Shown in pieces: positions 31,894 through 45,341 of a stretch of 56,905 bases of DNA. The stretch spans positions 1-56,905 of the forward strand of contig NZ_LZHW01000055.1 in NCBI RefSeq assembly GCF_001667265.1, written 5' to 3'. Positions within the stretch are counted from its first letter, which is position 1; every line of letters begins with the position of its first letter. The notes beneath the pieces are model-generated. The model was given only the letters and a program-made list of their open reading frames with translations. It was not told where the DNA came from and searched no databases. The stretch comes from Mycobacterium sp. ACS4331 (GTDB lineage Bacteria; Actinomycetota; Actinomycetes; Mycobacteriales; Mycobacteriaceae). The position numbers and the translations under genes were made by a program.

Positions 31894-31920
31894 GACACCG
31901 CAGGAGCCGGAGTTGTGACA
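31894..31920 (-). promoter_or_regulatory. ECF41-type promoter (autoregulated)
   Basis: On the minus strand, TGTCACA (31914-31920), 16 bases, then TGTC (31894-31897). The ECF41 consensus is TGTCACA-N16-CGTC: the -35 element is perfect, the spacer is exact, and the -10 element differs at one base. It is 37 bases upstream of the flavoprotein ATG. Confidence 0.8.
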
Positions 31921-31953
31921 ACTCTCTCGCGTTTTGTGACCTACATCACGCGC

Positions 31954-34862
<2,909 letters not shown>

Positions 34863-34889
34863 CAGGTACCCACCTTATTGTCTTCGGTT

Positions 34890-35756
34890 GTGTCAACGAA
34901 AAGCACGAGTGATTCCCGGCGCCGGACGCCGCCTCCCGCACCTGAGCCCCTCGCGCCGTTGATCGACGCTCACACCCATCTGGATGCCTGCGGCGCCTCC
35001 GACGCCCGCGATGTGGCCGACATCCTCGACCGCGCCGAAGCCGTCGGGGTGCAGGCCGTGGTGACCATCGCCGACGACCTGGAGGCCGCTGCGTGGGCCG
35101 CCGCGGCCACTGAGTGGGATTCCCGCGTGTACGCCGCGGTCGCGCTGCACCCGACTCGGGCGAACGCTCTCGACGACCACGCGCGGGCCGTGCTCGAGGA
35201 CCTGGCGGGCCGAGACCGGGTCGTCGCGGTGGGGGAGACCGGCATGGACCTGTACTGGCCCGGCCGCCTCGAGGGCTGCGCCGAACCCGCCCAGCAACGT
35301 GAATCGTTCGCCTGGCACATCGACCTGGCGAAGCGGACCGGCAAGCCGTTGATGATCCACAACCGCGACGCCGATGCCGACGTGCTCGACGTGCTGCGTG
35401 CCGAAGGGGCCCCGGACGACGTCATCTTCCACTGCTTCTCGTCGGGCCCGGAGATGGCACGGACGTGCATCGACGCCGGTTGGTACCTCAGCCTGTCGGG
35501 CACGGTCAGCTTCAAGAATGCCGCCGACCTGCGGGAGGCCGCCGTGTTGATCCCGCGGGAGCAACTGCTGGTGGAGACCGATGCGCCGTTCCTCACTCCG
35601 CATCCGCACCGTGGGGCGCCGAACGAGCCGTACTGCCTGCCGTACACGGTGCGTGCGCTGGCCGACCTGACCGGCAGGCCGGCGAGCGAACTCGCTGCGG
35701 ATTCGTCGGCAAATGCCAGGCGTGTGTACGGTCTGGAGGACGGCCCGGCTCTGTGA
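34890..35756 (+). CDS. tatD: TatD-family metal-dependent deoxyribonuclease
   Basis: 288 residues of the TatD hydrolase family, with nuclease activity on DNA ends. Metal ligands: LIDAHTHLDACG (HxH), AVGETGMDLYW (Glu), PLMIHNRDADADV (His), VIFHCFSSG (His), and ETDAPFLTPHPHRG (Asp). GTG 34890 gives a short polar N-terminus before the barrel; upstream in-frame codons reach into metG on the other strand and are not supported. Precedes rpfB, as in M. tuberculosis Rv1008-Rv1009. Confidence 0.94.
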   Translation: MSTKSTSDSRRRTPPPAPEPLAPLIDAHTHLDACGASDARDVADILDRAEAVGVQAVVTIADDLEAAAWAAAATEWDSRVYAAVALHPTRANALDDHARAVLEDLAGRDRVVAVGETGMDLYWPGRLEGCAEPAQQRESFAWHIDLAKRTGKPLMIHNRDADADVLDVLRAEGAPDDVIFHCFSSGPEMARTCIDAGWYLSLSGTVSFKNAADLREAAVLIPREQLLVETDAPFLTPHPHRGAPNEPYCLPYTVRALADLTGRPASELAADSSANARRVYGLEDGPAL

Positions 35757-35770
35757 GGGTTATGAGAGTC

Positions 35771-37890
<2,120 letters not shown>

Positions 37891-37895
37891 CCGAT

Positions 37896-38747
37896 TCAGC
37901 GCAGCGCGCGGACCAGCGCGTCGATGAATTCCTGGCACGTGCCGTAGCGCGCCTCCGGATCCTTGGCCAGTGCCTTGGCGAGCACCGAGTCGACCCCGCG
38001 GGCCAAGCCCGTCGGCGGCGGCAGCCGGTCGAGGTGGGCTTCGATGAGTTCGTTCGCGCTGCCGGCGGGAAACGGCGGCGCACCCGTGAGGAGTTCGACG
38101 GCAGTGCACGCCAGGGCGTAGAGGTCGGTGCCGCCCGCCGGCATCCGGCCCAGCAGCAGTTCGGGGGCGGCGTAGGGCAGCGACGCGTGGATCAGCGGTT
38201 CGCGGTGCTCCGGATGCCGGGTGATCCGGCGGGCGGGATCCAGCGACAGCCTCGACATCGGGTCGTGCGACAGCCGGATCGCCATGTCCTGCGCCAGGGA
38301 ATGCGCCACCCCGAAATCGATCAGCACCGCGCCTCCGGCCTCGAAGTCGCGATGCACCAGGATGTTGGTCGGTTTGACGTCGCAGTGCACGATGCCCGCC
38401 CGGTGGGTGTGGTCGAGCCCGTCGGCGATCTGCGCCAGTGCCCGCATCCGCCGGTCGGATCCCAGGTGGCCGATGTCACCGCCGTCGACATACTGCATGG
38501 CCAGCCAGTCGGGCCCGTGCTCGTACATCGTGACGACGTGCCGATGGTCCACCCGCCTGGCGAAGGCGAATTCACGCTCGAGCCGAATCCGGGCGTCGGT
38601 GTGCTCGGTGTGCTCGGTGTCGAGAACCTTCAGGGCCACCGGGGTGCTGTCGGCGCCGCGGCGGGCCAGATACACAGTGGCGCTGCCGCCACGGCCCAGC
38701 ACCTTCTCGGGCACGTAACCACACTGTTCTGGACCGGCAGGCGGCAC
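37896..38747 (-). CDS. stand-alone Ser/Thr protein kinase (no sensor domain)
   Basis: 283 residues that are nothing but a Hanks-type kinase domain. VLGRGGSATVYLAR is the glycine loop, the ATP Lys is in VALKVLD, the catalytic loop is HCDVKPTN, the metal loop is DFG, and APELLLG is near residue 195. No TM segment, PASTA or other sensor domain follows, so it is probably cytosolic and regulated by partners. The start is GTG 38747. Sequence GTGCTCGGTGTGCTCGGTGTC encodes the short repeat TEHTEHTD. It is placed between ksgA and ispE, where M. tuberculosis has no kinase to my knowledge, and on the opposite strand to both. Confidence 0.93.
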   Translation of the reverse strand: MPPAGPEQCGYVPEKVLGRGGSATVYLARRGADSTPVALKVLDTEHTEHTDARIRLEREFAFARRVDHRHVVTMYEHGPDWLAMQYVDGGDIGHLGSDRRMRALAQIADGLDHTHRAGIVHCDVKPTNILVHRDFEAGGAVLIDFGVAHSLAQDMAIRLSHDPMSRLSLDPARRITRHPEHREPLIHASLPYAAPELLLGRMPAGGTDLYALACTAVELLTGAPPFPAGSANELIEAHLDRLPPPTGLARGVDSVLAKALAKDPEARYGTCQEFIDALVRALR

Positions 38748-38806
38748 GCCCTTGAGCGTATTGCGGCCTCGGCGTCCTCGGGGCGGTTCCTAGGTACCCT
38801 CGTCCG

Positions 38807-39751
38807 GTGACCGCGTCAGATGGCAACACCGCCGCCGACTGGGTGCCCACGGGTTCGGTGACCGTGCGGGTGCCCGGCAAGGTCAATCTGTTTCTGGCCG
38901 TGGGCGACCTTCGGGACGACGGCTATCACGAGCTCACGACGGTGTTCCACGCCGTGTCCCTGTTCGACGAGGTGACCGTGCGGACCTCGGATGTGATGTC
39001 ACTCGACATCCTCGGCGAGGGCGCCGAGCATCTTCCGGTCGATGAGCGCAACCTGGCCTGGCAGGCCGCCGAACTCCTGGCCGAGCACGTCGGCCGCACA
39101 CCTGATGTCGCGATCACCATCCGCAAGGCCATCCCGGTGGCAGGCGGGATGGCCGGTGGCAGTGCCGACGCCGCGGCGGTCCTGGTGGCCGCCAACGCGC
39201 TGTGGGAGCAGGGCGTTCCGCGCCGGGATCTGCACGCGCTGGCGGCGCAGTTGGGCAGCGACGTGCCCTTCGCGCTGCACGGCGGGACCGCATTGGGCAC
39301 GGGCCGGGGCGAGGAGTTGGCGACGGTCCTCGCGCGCAACACGTTCCACTGGGTGCTCGCGTTCGGGCGGAACGGCCTGTCGACGCCCAAGGTGTTCGCC
39401 GAGATCGACCGGCTGCGCGAGGCGGGGTCGCCGCCGCGGCTCGAGGATCCCGAACCCGTGTTGGCCGCGCTGGCGTCCGGTGACGCCAAGGCGCTGGCAC
39501 CGCTGCTCGGCAACGATCTGCAGCCTGCGGCACTGAGCCTGGATCCGGGCCTGCGTCGCACCCTGCGCGCGGGCAGGGAGGCCGGCGCGCTGGCCGGCAT
39601 CGTCTCGGGGTCGGGGCCGACCTGCGCGTTCCTGTGTGCCTCGGAGTCCGCGGCCGTCGACGTCAGCACCGAGTTGGCCGGTGCCGGGGTGTGCCGCACG
39701 GTGCGGGTCGCAAGCGGCCCGGTCCACGGCGCACGCATCGTGAGCAGTTGA
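38807..39751 (+). CDS. ispE: 4-diphosphocytidyl-2-C-methyl-D-erythritol kinase IspE
   Basis: Phosphorylates CDP-methylerythritol in the MEP isoprenoid pathway. 314 residues of the GHMP kinase family: [31 protein letters not shown], the phosphate-binding [40 protein letters not shown], and [14 protein letters not shown] 38807 starts 22 residues before the conserved KVNLFL. It is divergent from the kinase gene and is the last gene of the tatD-rpfB-ksgA-ispE series in this orientation. Confidence 0.95.
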   Translation: MTASDGNTAADWVPTGSVTVRVPGKVNLFLAVGDLRDDGYHELTTVFHAVSLFDEVTVRTSDVMSLDILGEGAEHLPVDERNLAWQAAELLAEHVGRTPDVAITIRKAIPVAGGMAGGSADAAAVLVAANALWEQGVPRRDLHALAAQLGSDVPFALHGGTALGTGRGEELATVLARNTFHWVLAFGRNGLSTPKVFAEIDRLREAGSPPRLEDPEPVLAALASGDAKALAPLLGNDLQPAALSLDPGLRRTLRAGREAGALAGIVSGSGPTCAFLCASESAAVDVSTELAGAGVCRTVRVASGPVHGARIVSS

Positions 39752-40056
39752 CGCGTACCGATGATCTGTGCCCGGATGAGCAGCCCGAGGCGACCTGTGC
39801 AGTGGGATATGTCTCACCGAACTGCAAAGTTTGGCCGGTTACTTAAGAGGAGTTTAAGATGATCCGCGGTGATGGGTACCGCTCGATCTGTAGCCGCTGA
39901 GGTTTCGCCTGCCGGGGCCACCGGTGGTGTTCAGCGTGCCCGCCGTACTCAGCCGTTTCGAGATCCAACTGCCGCTCAATTGTTCTCGCGTGCCTCCTTG
40001 GGAGCACCCGTCGACGGGCGGACCATGGAATTGCTCCCGCAGCCGAGGAGGTCCTC
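39752..40056 (+). other. 305-bp leader region before the pks16 ligase
   Basis: No convincing gene. It holds a purine-rich CTTAAGAGGAGTTTAAG patch (39842-39858) giving a strong RBS for a 13-codon frame, and a 63-codon frame (39869-40060) whose codons lack the GC-rich third positions of real genes here. The long leader suggests post-initiation control of the ligase gene. Confidence 0.5.
39859..39900 (+). CDS. possible 13-residue leader peptide
   Basis: ATG 39859 stands six bases after AGGAG and reads MIRGDGYRSICSR before a TGA. The RBS is as good as any in the window, while the peptide is too short for a function of its own. It lies 157 bases upstream of the pks16 GTG. It may be an upstream ORF or a chance frame. 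Confidence 0.25.
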   Translation: MIRGDGYRSICSR

Positions 40057-41691
40057 GTGAGCAGATTCACCGACAAGATGTACTACAACGCCAGGACCAG
40101 CACTAAGGGCATGGTCACCGGCGAACCTCACGAGCCGGTCAGGCACACGTGGGGTGAGGTGCATGAGCGCGCCCGTCGCATTGCTGGAGGCCTCGCGGCC
40201 GCCGGCGTCGGCCACGGTGACGCCGTCGGTGTGCTCGCGGGGGCGCCCGTCGAGATCGCCCCCACCGCGCAGGGCCTGTGGATGCGCGGGGCGAGCCTGA
40301 CCATGCTTCACCAGCCGACACCGCGCACGGATCTGGTGATGTGGGCCGAGGACACGATGAACGTCGTGGACATGATCGAGGCCAAGGCCGTGGTCATCTC
40401 CGAGCCCTTCATGGCCGCCGCGCCGGTGTTGGAGGAGAAGGGCCTGAAGGTCCTCACGGTCTCCGATCTGCTGGCGTTCGAGCCCGTCGACCCCGTCGAG
40501 ACCGACGAGGACGACCTGGCGCTCATGCAGCTGACCTCCGGTTCGACCGGGTCGCCCAAGGCCGTCCACATCACGCACCGCAACCTGCACTCCAACGCCG
40601 AGGCGATGTTCATCGGCGCCGAGTACGACGTCGACAAGGACGTCATGGTCAGCTGGCTGCCGTGTTTCCACGACATGGGCATGATCGGCTTCCTGACCGT
40701 TCCGATGTACTTCGGTGCCGAACTGGTCAAGGTCACGCCCATGGACTTCCTGCGCGACACGCTGCTGTGGGCCAAGCTGATCGACAAGTACAAGGGCACC
40801 ATGACGGCGGCCCCGAACTTCGCCTACGCGCTGTTCGCCAAGCGTCTGCGCAAGCAGGCCGAGCCCGGCCAGTTCGACCTCTCGACGCTGCGGTTCGCGC
40901 TGTCGGGGGCGGAGCCCGTCGAACCGGCCGACGTCGAGGACCTGATCGACGCGGGTAAGCCCTTCGGGCTCAAGCCATCGGCCATCCTGCCCGCCTACGG
41001 CATGGCCGAGGCCACGCTTGCGGTGTCGTTCTCGGAGTGCAACGCGGGCCTGGTGGTCGACGAGGTCGACGCGGACCTGCTGGCCGCGCTGCGTCAGGCC
41101 GTTCCGGCCACCAAGGGCAACACCAAGCGACTCGCTTCGCTGGGACCGCTGCTGGAGGGCATCGAGGCCCGCATCGTCGACGAACACGGAAATGTCCGTC
41201 CGGCGCGTGCGGTCGGCGTGATCGAACTGCGCGGCGACGCGATGACTCCCGGCCACACCACCATGGGCGGATTCATCCCGGCGCAGGACGAGCACGGTTG
41301 GTACGACACCGGCGACCTGGGTTACACCATGGAGAACGGGCACATCGTGGTGTGCGGTCGTGTCAAGGACGTCATCATCATGGCGGGCCGCAACATCTAC
41401 CCGACCGACATCGAGCGCGCCGCGGGCCGGGTCGAGGGCGTGCGTCCCGGCTGCGCGGTCGCCGTGCGTCTGGACGCCGGGCATTCGCGCGAGACATTCG
41501 CGGTGGCCGTCGAGTCCAACGCCTATCAGGATCCCGCCGAGGTGCGCCGGATCGAGCACCAGGTCGCCCACGAGGTGGTCGCCGAGGTCGACGTGCGGCC
41601 CCGCAACGTGGTCGTGCTGGGCCCGGGCACCATCCCGAAGACACCGTCGGGCAAGCTGCGCCGGGCCAACTCGGTCGCGCTCGTCACCTAG
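40057..41691 (+). CDS. pks16: fatty-acyl-AMP/CoA ligase, Pks16 family
   Basis: Activates fatty acids with ATP. 544 residues of the ANL superfamily: [19 protein letters not shown] (P-loop), [55 protein letters not shown] (hinge), and the C-terminal Lys in [14 protein letters not shown]. It resembles Rv1013 (named Pks16, though it is a ligase and not a polyketide synthase). Whether it makes acyl-AMP or acyl-CoA is not clear from sequence. GTG 40057, with GAGGAGG upstream. A large inverted repeat follows its stop. Confidence 0.9.
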   Translation: MSRFTDKMYYNARTSTKGMVTGEPHEPVRHTWGEVHERARRIAGGLAAAGVGHGDAVGVLAGAPVEIAPTAQGLWMRGASLTMLHQPTPRTDLVMWAEDTMNVVDMIEAKAVVISEPFMAAAPVLEEKGLKVLTVSDLLAFEPVDPVETDEDDLALMQLTSGSTGSPKAVHITHRNLHSNAEAMFIGAEYDVDKDVMVSWLPCFHDMGMIGFLTVPMYFGAELVKVTPMDFLRDTLLWAKLIDKYKGTMTAAPNFAYALFAKRLRKQAEPGQFDLSTLRFALSGAEPVEPADVEDLIDAGKPFGLKPSAILPAYGMAEATLAVSFSECNAGLVVDEVDADLLAALRQAVPATKGNTKRLASLGPLLEGIEARIVDEHGNVRPARAVGVIELRGDAMTPGHTTMGGFIPAQDEHGWYDTGDLGYTMENGHIVVCGRVKDVIIMAGRNIYPTDIERAAGRVEGVRPGCAVAVRLDAGHSRETFAVAVESNAYQDPAEVRRIEHQVAHEVVAEVDVRPRNVVVLGPGTIPKTPSGKLRRANSVALVT

Positions 41692-41701
41692 GATCCCTTT
41701 T

Positions 41702-41763
41702 CCACGAGGGCCGAGTGGGTACGGCGACATTCCGTGTCGCACGTACCGACTCGGCCCTCGTGG
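41702..41763 (+). terminator. 62-bp near-perfect inverted repeat after pks16
   Basis: CCACGAGGGCCGAGT pairs with ACTCGGCCCTCGTGG; further in, GGTACG pairs with CGTACC and GCGACA with TGTCGC, closing on a TTCCG loop. Only one G-G mismatch and one bulge interrupt about 27 paired bases. It is followed by a short CCTTTC. Most likely a strong terminator separating core and accessory genes, although its length is unusual. Confidence 0.75.
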
Positions 41764-41916
41764 CCTTTCTGGGGCACTTCTGGGGCCGGTCAGGACTCAC
41801 CACGAGGATCCTTCCCAAACTCTGGGCACTAAGGGTGGGTCTTTAGTCCTTTTTGGGAAATGGGCTGCAATCTGCGCCATTCCGGATGCGAGGGGCGTCG
41901 CACTGCGCTAAGAATG

Positions 41917-41943
41917 GTCTATAGGTCTTGTTTTTAGGTCTTT
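41917..41943 (+). promoter_or_regulatory. Putative FadR-type operator of the permease promoter
   Basis: GGTCTATAGGTC (41917-41928), then TTTAGGTCTTT (41933-41943), 44 bases upstream of the permease ATG. The TTTAGGTCTTT element is identical to the reverse complement of 45255-45265 and 10 of 11 bases match 53583-53593. GGTCTTTAGTCC at 41839-41850 may be a further copy. Confidence 0.5.
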
Positions 41944-41987
41944 GTGGCCCTAGTCTCACTCCAGCCCACCAGAAAGGAAGGCAACGC

Positions 41988-43514
41988 ATGGCCGTTGAAC
42001 CCTTGCCCAAGGCCACGGCGACCTCGCCGACCGGTCAGAACACACCCACGCTGAAGCGCGGCGCGATCGGACTCGTCGGAGTCGTCTTCATGGTCGTCGC
42101 ATTCTCCGCACCCATCACCGCGATGACCGGAAACCTGCCGGTTGCGGTGGGATTCGGCAACGGTCTGGGCGCACCCGCCGGGTTCATCATCGCCACGATC
42201 GTGCTGACGGTGTTCAGCGTCGGCTTCGTGGCCCTCGCGCGGCACATCACCGCCGCAGGTGCCTTCTACACCTTCGTCTCGCGCGGGTGGTCGAAGATTC
42301 CGGGCCTGCCCGCGGGCGTGCTTCCGGCGTTCACCTACATGACCATGGAAGCCGGCCTGATCGGCATCTTCTCGGCGTTCGCCAACCAGGCCATGGCCTC
42401 CCAGTTCGGCATCGATCTGCCGTGGGAGCTCTACGCGGTGTTCTGCCTGGTGGCCATCGCCGTGCTGTCGCACTTCGACATCTCGGTGGCCGCCAAGGTC
42501 CTCGGTGTCGTGCTGGTCGCCGAGATCGCGATGCTGACCCTCACCTCGGTCGCGGGGTTGATCAACCACCCCGACGGCATGAGCTTCGAATCGTTGAACC
42601 CCGCCTCGGCGCTGAGCACCAACGGTGTGGCCGGCGGTGTGGTCGGCCTGGGCCTGCTGATGGCCTTCTGGTCCTGGGTCGGCTTCGAGTCGACCGCGAT
42701 CTACGGTGAGGAGTCGAAGAACCCGAAGAAGATCGTGCCCCTGGCCACGCTCATCGCGGTGATCGGCATCGGCGCCTTCTACACCTTCGTGGCCTGGGGT
42801 GTGATCGTGGGCAACGGACCCGACAAGGCCGTCGAATTGGCTTCCGGCTCAAACCCGTTCGACTTGATCTACGTGCCCACCGAGGCCTACCTCGGCCCCT
42901 GGGCGGTCACGGTGTTCGAGTGGCTGGTGCTCGGCGGATCCTTCGCCTGCGCGCTGGCGATCCACAACTCGGCTGCCCGCTACCTCTTCGCCTTCGGCCG
43001 GGACGGCCTGCTGCCCCGGCGCCTGGGTGAGGCCCACCCCAAGCACTCCTCGCCGTGGGTGGCCTCGCTGGTGCAGAGCGTCTTCGCCGCTGTGCTGCTG
43101 ACCGTGTGCTCCGTGTCGGGTTCGGATCCCTACGCCGATCTCTTTGTGCTGGTGGCGATTCTGGCCACACTGTGCCTGCTGGTGGTGCAGACGATGTGTT
43201 CGGCGACGACCATCATCTACTTCCACATCAAGAAGGAGCACCCGGAGACCGCAAGCTGGTGGCGCACCATTCTGTGCCCCATCATCGGTGGCGCAGGCAT
43301 GGTCTACGTGATCTACCTGATGCTGACCAACATGCAGGCGGCCGCGGGAACGGCATCGGAAACTCTGTTCTTCAAGATGATCCCGTTCATCCTGGTGGGT
43401 CTGCTGTTCGGTTCCATGGCACTGGCGCTGTACTGGCGAAAGGCTCGGCCCGATCTGTACGCGCGGATCGGCAGCACGGTCTTCGACGACGGATCTTCCG
43501 GCTCGGCTGACTAG
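41988..43514 (+). CDS. APC-family amino acid/amine permease
   Basis: 508 residues with 12 predicted TM helices. Family motifs: GAIGLVGVVFMVVAFSAPITAMTGNLPVAVGFGNGLGAPAGF at TM1-2, AFWSWVGFESTAIYGEESKNPKKIVPLATL near residues 225-253, and ALAIHNSAARYLFAFGRDGLLP. The F(E)STA...GEE/KNP segment is characteristic of APC transporters for amino acids or polyamines. The substrate is unknown; together with gamma-glutamyl ligases and a gamma-glutamyl hydrolase downstream it resembles the role of PuuP. ATG 41988 with AAAGGAAGG upstream. Confidence 0.93.
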   Translation: MAVEPLPKATATSPTGQNTPTLKRGAIGLVGVVFMVVAFSAPITAMTGNLPVAVGFGNGLGAPAGFIIATIVLTVFSVGFVALARHITAAGAFYTFVSRGWSKIPGLPAGVLPAFTYMTMEAGLIGIFSAFANQAMASQFGIDLPWELYAVFCLVAIAVLSHFDISVAAKVLGVVLVAEIAMLTLTSVAGLINHPDGMSFESLNPASALSTNGVAGGVVGLGLLMAFWSWVGFESTAIYGEESKNPKKIVPLATLIAVIGIGAFYTFVAWGVIVGNGPDKAVELASGSNPFDLIYVPTEAYLGPWAVTVFEWLVLGGSFACALAIHNSAARYLFAFGRDGLLPRRLGEAHPKHSSPWVASLVQSVFAAVLLTVCSVSGSDPYADLFVLVAILATLCLLVVQTMCSATTIIYFHIKKEHPETASWWRTILCPIIGGAGMVYVIYLMLTNMQAAAGTASETLFFKMIPFILVGLLFGSMALALYWRKARPDLYARIGSTVFDDGSSGSAD

Positions 43515-43526
43515 CCACCTCAATCT

Positions 43527-43573
43527 GCATGCCCGGCTTGGCTTTTCCCCCCCACAAGCCAAGCCGGGCATGC
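43527..43573 (+). terminator. Terminator hairpin after the permease gene
   Basis: GCATGCCCGGCTTGGC (43527-43542) pairs with GCCAAGCCGGGCATGC (43558-43573), a perfect 16-bp stem with a 15-base loop of T and C. It separates the permease from the SDR gene that starts about 40 bases on. Confidence 0.85.
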
Positions 43574-43613
43574 GCTTTCATGACACAGGAACACGAGAGC
43601 GGATGTGGAATCG

Positions 43614-44381
43614 ATGACTGACTGGTCGACGATGAAGGTCCTGGTGACCGGCGGAAGTCAGGGCATCGGCCTGGGCATCGCCGAGGAGTTCCTCAAGGTG
43701 GGAGCCGCCGTGGCGATCGCCGGACGAAACCCGGCGACATTGGCCACGGCCGCTGAAAGGTTGTCCGCACCGGGCAGGCGAGTGGAGACGATCGTCGCCG
43801 ACGTCGCCGACCGGGACTCCTGTGACCGGATGGCGCAGGAGTGTCAGCAGCGTCTCGGTGGACTGGATGTCCTGTGCGCCAACGCCGGAATCTATCCCGA
43901 GGCGCAGATCGACGACCTCACCCAGGATGACGTCACCTCGATCCTGGCCGTGAACGTCGGCGGCACGATATTCAGCGTGCAGGCGTGCCGGGCGGCGCTG
44001 CGCGCATCCGGGCGCGGCAGGGTCGTCGTGACGTCATCGATCACCGGTCCGATCACGGGCTATCCCGGCCTGAGTCACTACGGCGCCAGTAAGGCCGCCC
44101 AGCTGGGCTTCGTGCGAAGTGCCGCACTGGAGCTCACGCGAGACGGGATCACCGTCAACGCGGTCCTGCCCGGCAGTATCCGAACCGAGGGGCTCGACGG
44201 CCTCGGCGCAGAGGCGATCGCGAGCATGATCGCCTGCATTCCCCAGCGCAGACTGGGTTCTCCGGCTGACATCGCCGCCGCCGCAATGTACTTCGCGAGT
44301 GAAGAGGCGGGTTTTGTCACCGGCCAGACCCTGGTCGTCGACGGTGGACAGACCCTGCCGGAGTTCCCGGAGTCTCAGTGA
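43614..44381 (+). CDS. SDR-family oxidoreductase (accessory island SDR A)
   Basis: About 255 residues. TGGSQGIGLGIAEEF at the N-terminus (NADP-type), NAGIYPEAQ, the active site Ser in VVTSSITGP and Tyr-x3-Lys in HYGASKAAQLGF, and NAVLPGSIRTEG; ends VTGQTLVVDGGQTLPEF, the FabG type. No catalytic residue is missing. The start is ATG 43614 or GTG 43605. It precedes and is convergent with the FadR-type regulator, so regulator and SDR may interact in transcription. Substrate unknown. Confidence 0.9.
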   Translation: MTDWSTMKVLVTGGSQGIGLGIAEEFLKVGAAVAIAGRNPATLATAAERLSAPGRRVETIVADVADRDSCDRMAQECQQRLGGLDVLCANAGIYPEAQIDDLTQDDVTSILAVNVGGTIFSVQACRAALRASGRGRVVVTSSITGPITGYPGLSHYGASKAAQLGFVRSAALELTRDGITVNAVLPGSIRTEGLDGLGAEAIASMIACIPQRRLGSPADIAAAAMYFASEEAGFVTGQTLVVDGGQTLPEFPESQ

Positions 44382-44400
44382 GCTCTGCGGCCGCGCGGCC

Positions 44401-45138
44401 TCAGCGCTTGAGCCAGGCCTCGATGGTCTGGCGGGTGTCGTTGATGTGGGCCTCCATGCGGGCCGCGGCGAGCTCGGGGTCTCGGTTCTCGATGGCCTCG
44501 AGGATGGCCTCGTGGTAGTCGTTGGCATTGGGTTCGAGGCGGCCGAAGATCGCACCGACCGGCAGCCACATCCGCCTGCGCGCATCGGCGACGGCCTCGA
44601 GGAGCCGGTCGTTCTGTGCGGCTTGGGCGATGCCGAGGTGAAACGCCGAGTCCAGGGTCTGGAAGTCGCTGGTGTGCCGGGCAGACTGCTCGGCCAATGC
44701 GGTGTGCAGCGCGGTGTCCATACCGCGCAGCAGCTTGTGCAGCTCGTGCAGATCGGAGGCGCGGCGACGGTTCGCCGCCAGCCGGGTGGCTCCGGTCTCG
44801 ACGATGGTGCGATAGTCGAACGCGTCCCGGATGGCGCGCTTGTCGCGCCGAAACTCCCGGCGCATCTCGGCCGCGTCGTACACCGGCGCCTGCACAGTGA
44901 AGCCGCCGCCGCGGCCGCGGCGCACGGCGATGAGGCCCTCGCGCTCCAGAACTGCAACGGCCGCACGGACGGTGGTCCTTGACACGTCCAGTGTTTCGGC
45001 CAACTCACGCTCGGTGGGAAGCCTGTCGCCGGGCCGGAACTGCCCGAGTTCGAGGGCGCGGCGCATCTGGTCCACCACGAGTTCGTGGGCAGGGATCTGT
45101 CGTACCGGACTCAACGCCGAAGCGTGCACATCCGACAT
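44401..45138 (-). CDS. FadR/GntR-family transcriptional regulator (FCD domain)
   Basis: 245 residues. An N-terminal GntR winged HTH (ELGQFRPGDRLPTERELAETLDVSRTTVRAAVAVLEREGLIAVRRGRGGGFTV) and a C-terminal FCD ligand-binding domain from about residue 100 (IRDAFDYRTIVETGATRLAA ... FHLGIAQAAQNDRLLEAVADAR ... EAIENRDPELAAARMEAHIND). Metal-binding residues typical of FCD (Asp, His, His) are present in part. It is divergent from the main operon start at 45342 and convergent with SDR A. It probably binds the TTTAGGTCTTT-type sites and responds to the pathway substrate. ATG 45138. Confidence 0.92.
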   Translation of the reverse strand: MSDVHASALSPVRQIPAHELVVDQMRRALELGQFRPGDRLPTERELAETLDVSRTTVRAAVAVLEREGLIAVRRGRGGGFTVQAPVYDAAEMRREFRRDKRAIRDAFDYRTIVETGATRLAANRRRASDLHELHKLLRGMDTALHTALAEQSARHTSDFQTLDSAFHLGIAQAAQNDRLLEAVADARRRMWLPVGAIFGRLEPNANDYHEAILEAIENRDPELAAARMEAHINDTRQTIEAWLKR

Positions 45139-45254
45139 GTAGAACCCCTTCCTTTCGTCGAAGGGTAACCCACGAGGCGGTCAATGCGGGTATGTCCGAG
45201 CCAATGGGCCATATCGGTGCCGGCGAGCGGGATGGCTGACGTGTCAAGAGGATT

Positions 45255-45265
45255 AAAGACCTAAA
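45255..45265 (-). promoter_or_regulatory. Putative FadR-type operator before the main operon
   Basis: AAAGACCTAAA, reverse complement TTTAGGTCTTT, the same 11-mer as in the permease promoter. It lies 117 bases from the regulator start and 77 bases from the operon GTG, so it can control both directions. TTGACC follows at 45269-45274 as a possible -35 element reading towards the operon. Confidence 0.5.
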
Positions 45266-45341
45266 CACTTGACCAATAGTTCTTTATGCGTGAGACTGAG
45301 GTCACTTCGCAAGTGAGGCATGAACCAGAAGGGGTATCGCG

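Noticed and set aside
39869..40060. A 63-codon frame whose stop overlaps the pks16 start (GTGA)
   Set aside because: The coupling looks attractive, but no RBS is near its ATG and its codons lack the GC-rich third positions typical of genes here.
39976..41742. A long minus-strand frame across the pks16 ligase
   Set aside because: It is antisense to a gene with intact ANL motifs; low-complexity His/Asp/Gly composition.
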